DNA of 8,613 bases from an uncultured Clostridia bacterium (GCA_947177825.1 CAMWWA010000043.1:1-8613), one strand, 5' to 3'; shown: positions 1 to 5,765, counted from the stretch's first letter. The notes: a model not told the origin generated them from the letters alone. Translations and numbers: made by a program.

Positions 1-53
1 GCAACGGACTCTGACTCCGTCATTCGTTGGTTCAAATCCAGCTACCCCAGCCA
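1..53 (+). tRNA. tRNA-Gln (anticodon CTG), 3' part
   Basis: This is the 3' part of a tRNA gene; the acceptor 5' strand and D arm lie before the window. The anticodon stem pairs ACGGA (4-8) with TCCGT (16-20) around a 7-nt loop whose middle bases 11-13 are CTG, which reads the glutamine codon CAG. The T arm pairs GTTGG (26-30) with CCAGC (38-42), with one G-T wobble, around the loop TTCAAAT. The acceptor 3' strand TACCCCA (43-49), discriminator G50 and an encoded CCA (51-53) follow. No second copy of the tRNA 3' end is visible in the window, so there is no sign that this tRNA is an integration site for the genes to its right. Confidence 0.93.
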
Positions 54-55
54 TT

Positions 56-97
56 AAATGCGGGCTATTTTAGTTAAAATAACCCGCATTTGTTTTT
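56..97 (+). terminator. Intrinsic terminator after tRNA-Gln
   Basis: A long hairpin starts three bases after the CCA. The arm 56-71 pairs with 76-91 around the loop AGTT with a single C/A mismatch, and TGTTTTTG follows. It should end the tRNA transcript. On the minus strand the hairpin lies just past the stop codon of the lipoprotein gene, but there is no T run on that side, so termination of that gene here would be weak. Confidence 0.88.
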
Positions 98-110
98 GTG
101 TTTATACTTC

Positions 111-2669
111 TTATATTTCAACGTAAGCCTTCAATTTCGGGAAATCGTTTTCCTGATTCACCCAAACATTTTCGGTTAACCCATCGTTAAGTAAATCCGC
201 AATACCAAACATGTCTTGGGCATTTTCGTAAACTGTTACCCCGTCATATCCACTGTCTGACGTCATCCTATCACTTTTTAAGCAATGGAAATTTATAATC
301 TGCGAATCCGAAACTCCCCTGAAAACTTTTTCAATAGCATTGCCCGAATAATAGAAATTACTCACTTTACACCTTACCACATTCATAATTACAGAAAGCG
401 GACTATTATCGTTTTGTGTGGGTTCATTTATAAAGGTGTTCTGCGAATAACAATTTATCATTTCTGAATTTAATAAAGCATAAGCAAAAGCTCCCAGTGG
501 CATTACTGTATCTATACTGCTGTCCGAGTAACAGCATTCAATATAACAACCAATTATCATACGGGCAAATCCACCTGCATAGCTGGCTGATGCACTGCCC
601 GAACTAAAGCAATCTATCAGATTTACATATCTTAAACTGTATGAAAATCCATAAGCATATCCGATTTGATTGTAATTTACTATATTGCATATCGCATGAC
701 AACTACGAATAGTACCGCTATTTAAGCCTCCACTAAATTCATATATAAATCCTGCCGCGTCCGAACATTCCTTAATTTCATTTTCAACAAAACAATTTTC
801 AATCAATAAATCATCGCCAAAACAATCGCCCTCATAAATAAAACCTCCAACTTTACCGCCGGTTATATTCCCTTGAACAGAACAACCGGTAACCTGTAAA
901 GATGTATACTCCCGCATTTCTATATTTTCTATAAACCCTCCAATGTGGTGATATATGTTATCACTCGTTATTAACACGTTTGTTTGGCTGTTCCTTATTT
1001 CCTTATCACCTGACTTAACCCAATAGCAATCGACAATACCGCCGACATAAATGTAATTGCAGGATTCTGAAATATTTATTTCACCTTGAACGATACAGTC
1101 TTTTATAGATGCCGACTCGCAAACGCCCGATAATCCACCGAATATAAACGGACGCACTAAATTTGACGGATGTTCTCTCCTGATATTTTTTGCCGTAATC
1201 TGCACGTTGATATCACAGTTTACGATAGGACTATATCTAGACCTGCCAACCAAACCGCCGACCACTAAGCCGTCATACGTTAATTCGTCTACCGTTATTT
1301 CTCCGTCAACCGAAACGTTGCTTATAGTACCTATACCTGACATATATCCCGCAACTGTTCCGACCAAATAATTGCTGTCTGCCTCTTCGGTATTAAAATC
1401 AATTGTCTTAATGTCAACGTTTTGCAGATTTAAATCAGTAACGGTGCCGTTCGTAATATACCCGAATAAGGACGGATAGTTTTTTTCAGTCAAAACCGTC
1501 AAATTAATTATCGTCTTTTCGTTTCCGTCGAATTTACCGCTGAAAGGCACGTCACTATCAAATATCGGTTCGTGGCTTATACCCTCCAAATCCAAATCAT
1601 CGGCAAGTTTATAATATCGATTACGATAAAAACGCATATTTAAAAGCTGCTGATAATTCTCGATTATAAACGGATTATCGCTATATCCTTCACCGCCCGC
1701 AAATAAAAACTCGAACTCGGCAGTAACCGTAAGGCTTTGCTTGACGTTTAAATCCTGACGTACTTCATCGGTCGCGCCGTCAGACCATTTAACGAATTTA
1801 TAGCCGTTATTGGGAACAGCCGTTACCGAAGCGGCATTTCCACCTTGCTCCACACTTTGACTTGCTTTACCGGCAATGTATCCGTTGCCGTCCGTTTTAT
1901 AATTCAACGAATAGGTGAAGGACTTCTCGAATATGGCTATTAAAGTTCTATCCGCAGTTATATTCTTGTCCGTTCTCTCTGCAGAAATCAACCCGTCCGA
2001 CCATTTAACGAACTTATAGCCGTTATTAGGAATCGCCGTTACTTTAGCGGCATTTCCACCATACTCTACACTTTGACTTGCTTTACCGACAATATATCCG
2101 TTCCCGTCGGTCAAGTACTTTACGGTATAAGAAAAATTTTCAAATCTTTCAAATATTGCCGTCACCGTTAAGTCTGCCATGACGTTTCTGTCCGTTCTTT
2201 GAGACGTTTCTATTCCGTCTGACCATTTAACGAACCTATAACCCCTACCGGGAACTGCCGTTACTCTGGACGCATCGTTTCCATAACGTAACGTTTGAGT
2301 TTCTAAACCGCTGATATATCCGTCGCCACTGGTTAGGTACTTTATGGTGTAGATAAGCTTTTCAAACGTTGCCGTCACGGATATATCTGCCGTCACGTTT
2401 ATTTCCGTTCTTTCAGCCGTTTCTACTCCGTCAGACCATCGCACAAACTTATAGCCCGTGTTTGGAACGGCAACAACCTCTGTCGAATTCTTACCCTCTT
2501 CAACCGTTTGACTTGCTTCGCCCGATATAGTTCCGCCATCACCCGCAGAATAAACAACGTTATAATATTGCGCCTCGGGATTCTTATCTCCGGGCGTTTT
2601 GCAACCACTGATAATTGCCGCTACAATTATCGTGCAGATTATAAGCAAACAGGCAACGTATCTTTTCAT
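111..2669 (-). CDS. Surface lipoprotein with InlB-type repeats and a GLUG-like beta-helix
   Basis: This 852-residue protein is predicted to be exported and anchored by lipid to the outer face of the membrane. The N terminus has Lys-Arg, a hydrophobic stretch (about 5-20) and a lipobox ending in Ser-Gly-Cys, with Cys23 as the modified residue. Residues about 36-320 form four repeats of about 70 residues resembling the divergent InlB B-repeat; each carries a GY(K/R)FV(R/K)WSDG core. From about residue 325 to the end there is a repetitive beta-helix-like region with GLUG-like turns (GGLVG at 470-474, then GGLSG, GGIV, GGFI and similar). It opens with the usual 'YYKLADDLDL' and 'FSGKFDG' signatures of such proteins. 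There is no LPXTG sorting signal. Function is unknown; adhesion or glycan contact is inference from the family. The ATG at 2669 is the only early Met and has no Shine-Dalgarno sequence. A promoter ends six bases before it, so translation is probably leaderless. It faces the tRNA and is a single-gene unit. Confidence 0.9.
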   Translation of the reverse strand: MKRYVACLLIICTIIVAAIISGCKTPGDKNPEAQYYNVVYSAGDGGTISGEASQTVEEGKNSTEVVAVPNTGYKFVRWSDGVETAERTEINVTADISVTATFEKLIYTIKYLTSGDGYISGLETQTLRYGNDASRVTAVPGRGYRFVKWSDGIETSQRTDRNVMADLTVTAIFERFENFSYTVKYLTDGNGYIVGKASQSVEYGGNAAKVTAIPNNGYKFVKWSDGLISAERTDKNITADRTLIAIFEKSFTYSLNYKTDGNGYIAGKASQSVEQGGNAASVTAVPNNGYKFVKWSDGATDEVRQDLNVKQSLTVTAEFEFLFAGGEGYSDNPFIIENYQQLLNMRFYRNRYYKLADDLDLEGISHEPIFDSDVPFSGKFDGNEKTIINLTVLTEKNYPSLFGYITNGTVTDLNLQNVDIKTIDFNTEEADSNYLVGTVAGYMSGIGTISNVSVDGEITVDELTYDGLVVGGLVGRSRYSPIVNCDINVQITAKNIRREHPSNLVRPFIFGGLSGVCESASIKDCIVQGEINISESCNYIYVGGIVDCYWVKSGDKEIRNSQTNVLITSDNIYHHIGGFIENIEMREYTSLQVTGCSVQGNITGGKVGGFIYEGDCFGDDLLIENCFVENEIKECSDAAGFIYEFSGGLNSGTIRSCHAICNIVNYNQIGYAYGFSYSLRYVNLIDCFSSGSASASYAGGFARMIIGCYIECCYSDSSIDTVMPLGAFAYALLNSEMINCYSQNTFINEPTQNDNSPLSVIMNVVRCKVSNFYYSGNAIEKVFRGVSDSQIINFHCLKSDRMTSDSGYDGVTVYENAQDMFGIADLLNDGLTENVWVNQENDFPKLKAYVEI
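1710..2564 (-). repeat. Four tandem InlB-B-like repeats within the lipoprotein gene
   Basis: Four in-frame repeats of about 210 bp lie at about 2358-2564, 2148-2354, 1923-2132 and 1710-1916. The third and fourth encode nearly identical stretches (GGNAA, then VTA, then PNNGYKFVKWSDG) and share long stretches of DNA identity. The first two are more diverged. This suggests that the pair nearer the beta-helix is the product of the most recent duplication. Repeat-number variation between strains would be expected here. Confidence 0.85.
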
Positions 2670-2675
2670 AGTTTC

Positions 2676-2704
2676 ATTATATCATATTGCTTTTCAATAT
2701 GCAA
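2676..2704 (-). promoter_or_regulatory. Extended -10 promoter of the lipoprotein gene, with inverted repeat
   Basis: Read on the minus strand this is TTGCAT (2699-2704), a 17-bp spacer and TATAAT (2676-2681), preceded by TGA, which makes an extended -10. Only six bases separate TATAAT from the ATG, so transcription should begin at or within a base or two of the start codon. The spacer holds a perfect inverted repeat, CATATTG-N5-CAATATG (2683-2701), which reaches into the -35 element. It is a plausible repressor site, though the regulator is unknown. Confidence 0.72.
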
Positions 2705-2774
2705 TCGCTGCAAAAATTTTAGTGTGTAGATATCTGCCACTCATTAAGGTGTGAAATGACCTTGAAAATCGCAA

Positions 2775-2810
2775 CAAAAAATCCGCCCAGCATTACGCTC
2801 TGCACGGATT
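2775..2810 (-). terminator. Intrinsic terminator of the intergenic minus-strand transcript
   Basis: Read on the minus strand, AATCCG (2805-2810) pairs with CGGATT (2780-2785). An inner CAG/CTG and AGC/GCT stem lies between them, and a run of six T follows on the minus strand. It would stop a transcript arriving from the 3040 promoter about 105 bases before the lipoprotein ATG. A second hairpin at 2808-2827 (ATTCAAT/ATTGAAT) shares three bases with the terminator's 5' arm, so the two may compete. Confidence 0.7.
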
Positions 2811-3040
2811 CAATGTTTATATTGAATTGTTAATATTCCTAAAAATTTGTACGTTTATAAAAGCCTATCTCGGCTCACGGTTTTCGGGTACACTAAAAAC
2901 ACCTCGCGTTCAAAACCGCAAGCTAAGGCACGAACGGACACTTGCCGTTCAAAAAACTTTCTGCACTCCGCGGACACTTTCCATCGTCCGCCGCAGACCT
3001 CTCCCCTCTATCAGTGGGTATAACACGACCTATATCGTAT
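2775..3040 (-). ncRNA. Candidate structured RNA, about 265 nt, family unknown
   Basis: A near-consensus promoter and an intrinsic terminator bound this stretch, and no convincing protein gene lies between them. Reading on the minus strand, it can form hairpins at 2960-2997 (TCTGC/GCAGA closing GCGGAC/GTCCGC), 2932-2950 (GAACGG/CCGTTC) and 2903-2922 (six pairs including one G-U that pairs only in the minus-strand RNA). A weaker hairpin lies at 2862-2875. A longer stem, AAAACCG at 2913-2919 with CGGTTTT at 2879-2885, is mutually exclusive with the 2903-2922 hairpin. Short internal repeats recur: AGTGTCCG twice, and TTTTGAACG followed by GTGT twice. I see no signature of SRP RNA, tmRNA, RNase P or the riboswitch classes I compared. 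It could be a free small RNA, or a leader/attenuator for the lipoprotein gene downstream. A 40-codon GTG-start frame (2855-2977) also runs through it, so a small peptide is not excluded. Confidence 0.45.
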
Positions 3041-3042
3041 AG
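3030..3042. promoter_or_regulatory. Palindrome CTATA-CGA-TATAG at the RNA start site
   Basis: A perfect 5+3+5 inverted repeat sits across the predicted transcription start of the intergenic RNA, four bases beyond the -10 box. It could be an operator for a repressor, or a small hairpin at the 5' end of the transcript. Short A/T-rich palindromes also arise by chance. Confidence 0.35.
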
Positions 3043-3045
3043 CTT

Positions 3046-3073
3046 ATTATATCACAGTTTTCGCCATTGTCAA
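3046..3073 (-). promoter_or_regulatory. Strong sigma-A-type promoter for the candidate RNA
   Basis: On the minus strand it reads TTGACA (3068-3073), a 16-bp spacer and TATAAT (3046-3051) preceded by TGA. That gives a consensus -35, a consensus -10 and an extended -10. Initiation is expected near 3038-3040. The next open gene on this strand is more than 360 bases away, so the promoter's main product must be the intergenic RNA or a long leader. Confidence 0.75.
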
Positions 3074-3080
3074 GCATTTT

Positions 3081-3096
3081 ACAAACATTTGTTTGT
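3081..3096. promoter_or_regulatory. Palindrome ACAAACA-TT-TGTTTGT upstream of the RNA promoter
   Basis: A perfect 7+2+7 inverted repeat lies just upstream of the TTGACA element, at about -42 to -57 from the predicted start. That is the usual place for an activator site. Its centre, CA-TT-TG, matches the centre of the four operators at 3496-3572 (GCA-TT-TGC), but the outer bases differ. Binding by the neighbouring XRE protein is therefore only a possibility. Confidence 0.4.
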
Positions 3097-3137
3097 TATA
3101 TTTTAAAGTATTTTTCTCCTAATAATATCTTAAAAGA

Positions 3138-3177
3138 TAAAACCGGCGGTTGCTTTTACTAGCAACCGCCGGTTTTA
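3138..3177 (-). terminator. Intrinsic terminator of the XRE regulator gene
   Basis: A perfect 17-bp stem pairs 3138-3154 with 3161-3177, with the GC-rich core CCGGCGGTTGCT and a 6-base loop. It begins four bases after the regulator's stop codon. On the minus strand it is followed by TTTTATCTTTT. It isolates the regulator transcript from the RNA promoter that follows. The stem also ends in TTTT on the plus strand, but no plus-strand transcript is expected here. Confidence 0.9.
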
Positions 3178-3180
3178 AGA

Positions 3181-3480
3181 TTATTCCGTAAAAACAGTTA
3201 CAAGAGCTCGTTGCTGTTTTAAAGAAAGTTTACGAAAAACTTGCAGCATTTCTTTCTCCGTCTCACTCAACACCTCTATTTTCTCATCTTCCAAAAAGAA
3301 CTGTGCGAGAGTCAGTCCAAACGCCTTGCATATGCATTGCAACGTATCCAGTTTCGGAGTAGTCTTGCGAGCAAAAACTGATGAAAGCGTAGCTAGCGGG
3401 ATATCCGCCTCTTGCGCAAGTTTATAGTCCGACCAATCTCGTTCGCCTTGCAATCTTCTAATTTTATTTAAGATGTCCAT
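3181..3480 (-). CDS. XRE (Cro/CI-type) repressor, controller-like
   Basis: This 99-residue protein carries one N-terminal HTH_3 domain of about 62 residues. The recognition region runs through 'DYKLAQEADIPLATLSSVF' (about 18-36), followed by 'PKLDTLQCICKAFGLTLAQFF'. A short tail (about 66-99, LSETEKEMLQVFRKLSLKQQRA) is predicted helical and probably mediates dimerisation. The protein has no ligand or protease domain, as in small controller (C) proteins of restriction-modification systems. It is divergent from the methyltransferase-helicase operon. Four inverted repeats in the 106-bp gap overlap both promoters, so autoregulation and control of the operon are very likely. The ATG at 3480 is the only possible start: an in-frame TAG lies a few codons upstream. 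There is no Shine-Dalgarno sequence, and TATAAT ends six bases before the ATG, which indicates a leaderless mRNA. Known controller genes of the Esp1396I and AhdI systems are also leaderless. The regulatory role is strong inference, not demonstrated. Confidence 0.9.
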   Translation of the reverse strand: MDILNKIRRLQGERDWSDYKLAQEADIPLATLSSVFARKTTPKLDTLQCICKAFGLTLAQFFLEDEKIEVLSETEKEMLQVFRKLSLKQQRALVTVFTE

Positions 3481-3486
3481 ATCATT

Positions 3487-3492
3487 ATTATA
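3487..3492 (-). promoter_or_regulatory. -10 box of the XRE regulator promoter
   Basis: TATAAT on the minus strand, six bases before the ATG, puts the start of transcription at about 3480. No good -35 element stands 16-18 bp upstream, and the box is not extended. The intrinsic promoter should therefore be weaker than the divergent one, and operator 3496-3505 lies in its spacer. Confidence 0.6.
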
Positions 3493-3495
3493 CTA

Positions 3496-3572
3496 TGCAT
3501 TTGCACAACCTATTACTCTGCAAACGCATTGACTTTGTTATGCAAATGCACTATAATAGAACTGCATTTGCA
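3496..3572. promoter_or_regulatory. Array of four TGCA-NN-TGCA operators
   Basis: Four copies of one 10-bp motif lie in the divergent control region: TGCATTTGCA at 3496-3505, TGCAAACGCA at 3519-3528 (one half-site degenerate), TGCAAATGCA at 3541-3550 and TGCATTTGCA at 3563-3572. The centres are 23, 22 and 22 bp apart, about two helical turns, so bound dimers would sit on one face of the DNA. The first fills the regulator promoter spacer. The second abuts the -35 box of the operon promoter, the third lies between that -35 and -10, and the fourth covers its start site. Occupancy should block both directions. The regulator encoded at 3181-3480 is the obvious ligand. Confidence 0.82.
3529..3557 (+). 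promoter_or_regulatory. Promoter of the methyltransferase-helicase operon
   Basis: TTGACT (3529-3534), a 17-bp spacer and TATAAT (3552-3557) give a near-consensus promoter with initiation expected near 3564. Operators flank and fill it: one just upstream of the -35, one inside the spacer and one over the start. A strong promoter under tight repression fits a system that must be restrained after entering a new host. Confidence 0.82.
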
Positions 3573-3586
3573 TACGAGGTCAACCT

Positions 3587-4249
3587 ATGGAACAAAAGCA
3601 AAAACAGACAAAATCAAAAGAACGTGTACGTCAGCATGGTGAAGTTTTTACTGCTGAGCGAGAAGTAAAAGCCATGTGCGATTTGGTAAAAGACGAGACC
3701 GAGCGAATTGACAGCCGCTTCTTGGAGCCAGCCTGCGGCGACGGAAATTTCCTTGCCGAAATCCTAAAACGCAAACTTACAGTTGTTAGACGTAAGTACG
3801 GGCGAAGTCATCTCGATTACGAAAAAAACGCTGTCCTTGCCGCTTCCTCTATATATGGTGTGGATATTTTGCTTGATAACGTAATTGCTTGTCGGGAGAG
3901 AATGTTTCAACTCTGGGATAAAGAATATGCAACTGTTTGCAAAAAAGATTGTAATGACCAAACACGCGAAGCAGTAAAATTTATACTTTCGCGCAATATT
4001 GTTTGCGGCAATGCACTTACGTTAAATTGCGTTGATGAAAACACAAACGATACCGACGAGCCGATTATCTTTTCCGAATGGGCTTTTGTCACCGCAAGTC
4101 AGTTACAACGGAGTGACTATACATTTGCTGAACTTTTAGCACAGAGCAGCGAGCAAAAGCAACTTACTCTTCACTCGAATATAAGCGAAGAAGGCATCTT
4201 TTTAAAGAAATACATAACGCATTACAGGAGAGTGCAAGAAAATGGATAA
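3587..4249 (+). CDS. Short DNA methyltransferase-like protein without NPPY motif
   Basis: This 220-residue protein belongs to the N6-adenine methyltransferase superfamily by its SAM-binding half. A motif X-like segment (HGEVFTAEREVKAM, 17-30) is followed by motif I (FLEPACGDGNFL, 45-56). A motif II-like 'YGVDILLDNV' (89-98) comes next, then 'NIVCGNALTL' (137-146), which in full-length relatives comes shortly before the catalytic motif. The expected NPPY (motif IV) is absent. The sequence instead runs into 'PIIFSEW' (159-165) and a short tail. It can plausibly bind SAM, but it lacks the residues that flip and methylate adenine. A partner subunit of the next gene's enzyme is the best inference. 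It is the first gene of the operon, with GAGGT six bases before the ATG. Its stop overlaps the next start by 8 bp. Both genes open with a MTase N-terminal signature, so this is a diverged paralogue rather than one half of a frameshifted gene. Confidence 0.85.
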   Translation: MEQKQKQTKSKERVRQHGEVFTAEREVKAMCDLVKDETERIDSRFLEPACGDGNFLAEILKRKLTVVRRKYGRSHLDYEKNAVLAASSIYGVDILLDNVIACRERMFQLWDKEYATVCKKDCNDQTREAVKFILSRNIVCGNALTLNCVDENTNDTDEPIIFSEWAFVTASQLQRSDYTFAELLAQSSEQKQLTLHSNISEEGIFLKKYITHYRRVQENG

Positions 4250-5765
4250 CACGCTATTCGGAAAAGTTTATAACCCTGATGTCCTTTCTTGCCTTGCAAA
4301 TTTATCCAATGACGAAGTATTTACGCCACCCGAGATTGTTAATCAAATGCTGGATATGTTACCGCAAGAACTTTTTAAAAATCCCGACACGACCTTTTTG
4401 GATCCTGCGTGTAAAACGGGTGTGTTCCTACGCGAAATAGCTAAACGACTTATAAAAGGTCTAGAGCCACAATTCCCCGACTTGCAGGAACGCATTGACC
4501 ATATCTTTCATAAACAGCTTTTTGGAATCGCTATAACCGAACTCACAAGCTTACTCGCCAGGCGCGGCGTGTATTGCAGTAAATATCCGAACAGCAATTT
4601 TTCGGTAACACGCTTTTCTACCGCAGATGGAAATATACGCTATAAAAGAATTAAACACACTTGGAAAAACGGTAAATGTACCCACTGCGGCGCAAGCCAA
4701 TCAGAATACACGCGCAGCGACGAATTGGAAACACACGCTTACGAGTTTATCCACACTGACGATTTGGAGAAATTATTCAATATGAAATTTGATGTTATAA
4801 TCAGCAATCCCCCTTACCATCTATCTGACGGTGGTAATGGCAAAAGCGCAAAACCCATTTATCAGCACTTCATATCAAAGGCAGTGTTACTGATGCCTAA
4901 ATATGTCGTAATGATTATCCCCTCCAGATGGTTTTCGGGTGGTAAAGGATTAGACGAATTCAGGGAAACAATGCTTAATGACCATAGACTTAAAGAACTA
5001 GTCGATTACGAAAATTTTAAGGACGTTTTCCCTGGGGTGGATTTGGCGGGCGGTGCTTGCTATTTTGTGTGGGATCGAGAACATAACGGCAAGTGTACTG
5101 TTACCAATTTTAGTAAAACCAATCCTATATCTCAATCGCGCTATTTAAATGAATATAATGTATTCATTAGACAAAATTTGGCTGTTGATATTGTAAAGAA
5201 AATCACAAGCAAATATAAAAACTTTTTAAGTGAACGTGTTTCTTCCAGAAAGCCTTTTGGGTTAGCGACAAATTATATTCCTCAAGATAACGGCATACCT
5301 TGCTGGTTTATTCAGCGCATTGGTCTGAAATTTGCTAATTCAAAAGATGTAAATAACCAGCGAGGTTATCTTGACAAGTGGAAACTTTTACTGCCAAAGG
5401 CGCCTATTGCAGGGCAAACCGATTTTTCAAAACCCGTGGCATTCTATTATGATGGTAATACAAGAATAGCTAAACCTGGTGAATGCTGTACAGAATCTTG
5501 GATAGTTGCCGGAGCATTTGATACTGAGGAAGAAGTTTTATCTTACAAATCGTACATATTTACCAAAACAATTCGTTTCCTTTTGTTGCAGACAGTAGTT
5601 TCTCAAGACGTAACTCGCAAAAATTTCTGTTTTGTTCCCGATTTGGGAAAATATTCCAAAACATATACTGATGAAAAGCTAAGGCAAATGTGGAATATAT
5701 CAGACGAGGAATGGGAATTTATAGATTCTAAAATTGGGGAAATAGGCGGTAATAACAATGCCTAA
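4242..5765 (+). CDS. N6-adenine DNA methyltransferase (Eco57I-type methylase-like)
   Basis: This 507-residue protein is a probable SAM-dependent adenine methyltransferase that marks host DNA. Motif X (DEVFTPPEIVNQML, 24-37), motif I (DPACKTGVFL, 54-63) and the catalytic NPPY at 189-192, within 'FDVIISNPPYHLSDGG', occur in the X-I-IV order of the gamma class. Motif I has Lys-Thr where Gly-Ser/Gly-Thr is usual. After NPPY come 'VVMIIPSRWFSGGKG' (222-236) and 'VFPGVDLAGGACYFVWDR', segments seen in Eco57I-like methylases. A region of about 170 residues (330-500), opening with 'RVSSRKPFG', is probably the target-recognition part. A lone CxxC (146-149) lies in an insertion before NPPY. No nuclease domain is visible in this protein. 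AGGAG lies 11 bases before the ATG inside the upstream gene. The gene overlaps its upstream neighbour (ATGGATAA) and its downstream neighbour (ATGCCTAA) by 8 bp each, implying translational coupling. Confidence 0.9.
   Translation: MDNTLFGKVYNPDVLSCLANLSNDEVFTPPEIVNQMLDMLPQELFKNPDTTFLDPACKTGVFLREIAKRLIKGLEPQFPDLQERIDHIFHKQLFGIAITELTSLLARRGVYCSKYPNSNFSVTRFSTADGNIRYKRIKHTWKNGKCTHCGASQSEYTRSDELETHAYEFIHTDDLEKLFNMKFDVIISNPPYHLSDGGNGKSAKPIYQHFISKAVLLMPKYVVMIIPSRWFSGGKGLDEFRETMLNDHRLKELVDYENFKDVFPGVDLAGGACYFVWDREHNGKCTVTNFSKTNPISQSRYLNEYNVFIRQNLAVDIVKKITSKYKNFLSERVSSRKPFGLATNYIPQDNGIPCWFIQRIGLKFANSKDVNNQRGYLDKWKLLLPKAPIAGQTDFSKPVAFYYDGNTRIAKPGECCTESWIVAGAFDTEEEVLSYKSYIFTKTIRFLLLQTVVSQDVTRKNFCFVPDLGKYSKTYTDEKLRQMWNISDEEWEFIDSKIGEIGGNNNA

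Noticed and set aside
1..53. tRNA-Gln as an attachment site for an integrated element carrying the defence genes
   Set aside because: I see no repeat of the tRNA 3' end elsewhere in the window and no integrase gene. The left boundary of any island cannot be judged from here.
2705..2774. Short inverted repeat AAGGT-N8-ACCTT between the terminator and the lipoprotein promoter
   Set aside because: It is only five pairs with a long loop and has no clear relation to a promoter; chance is a sufficient explanation.
2827..3042. A 71-codon open frame on the plus strand across the intergenic region
   Set aside because: It has no ribosome site or promoter, its composition is unlike a protein (rich in Arg, Thr and Pro), and it runs antisense to the well-bounded minus-strand RNA.
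3126..3139. Palindrome TATCTT-AA-AAGATA just past the XRE terminator
   Set aside because: It overlaps the end of the terminator and its T-rich tail and is wholly A/T-dominated, so I do not count it as a separate operator.
3587..5765. The 220- and 507-residue genes as one methyltransferase broken by a frameshift
   Set aside because: The second protein has its own complete motif X, motif I and NPPY in order, and the first repeats motif X and I. They are two paralogues, not two halves.
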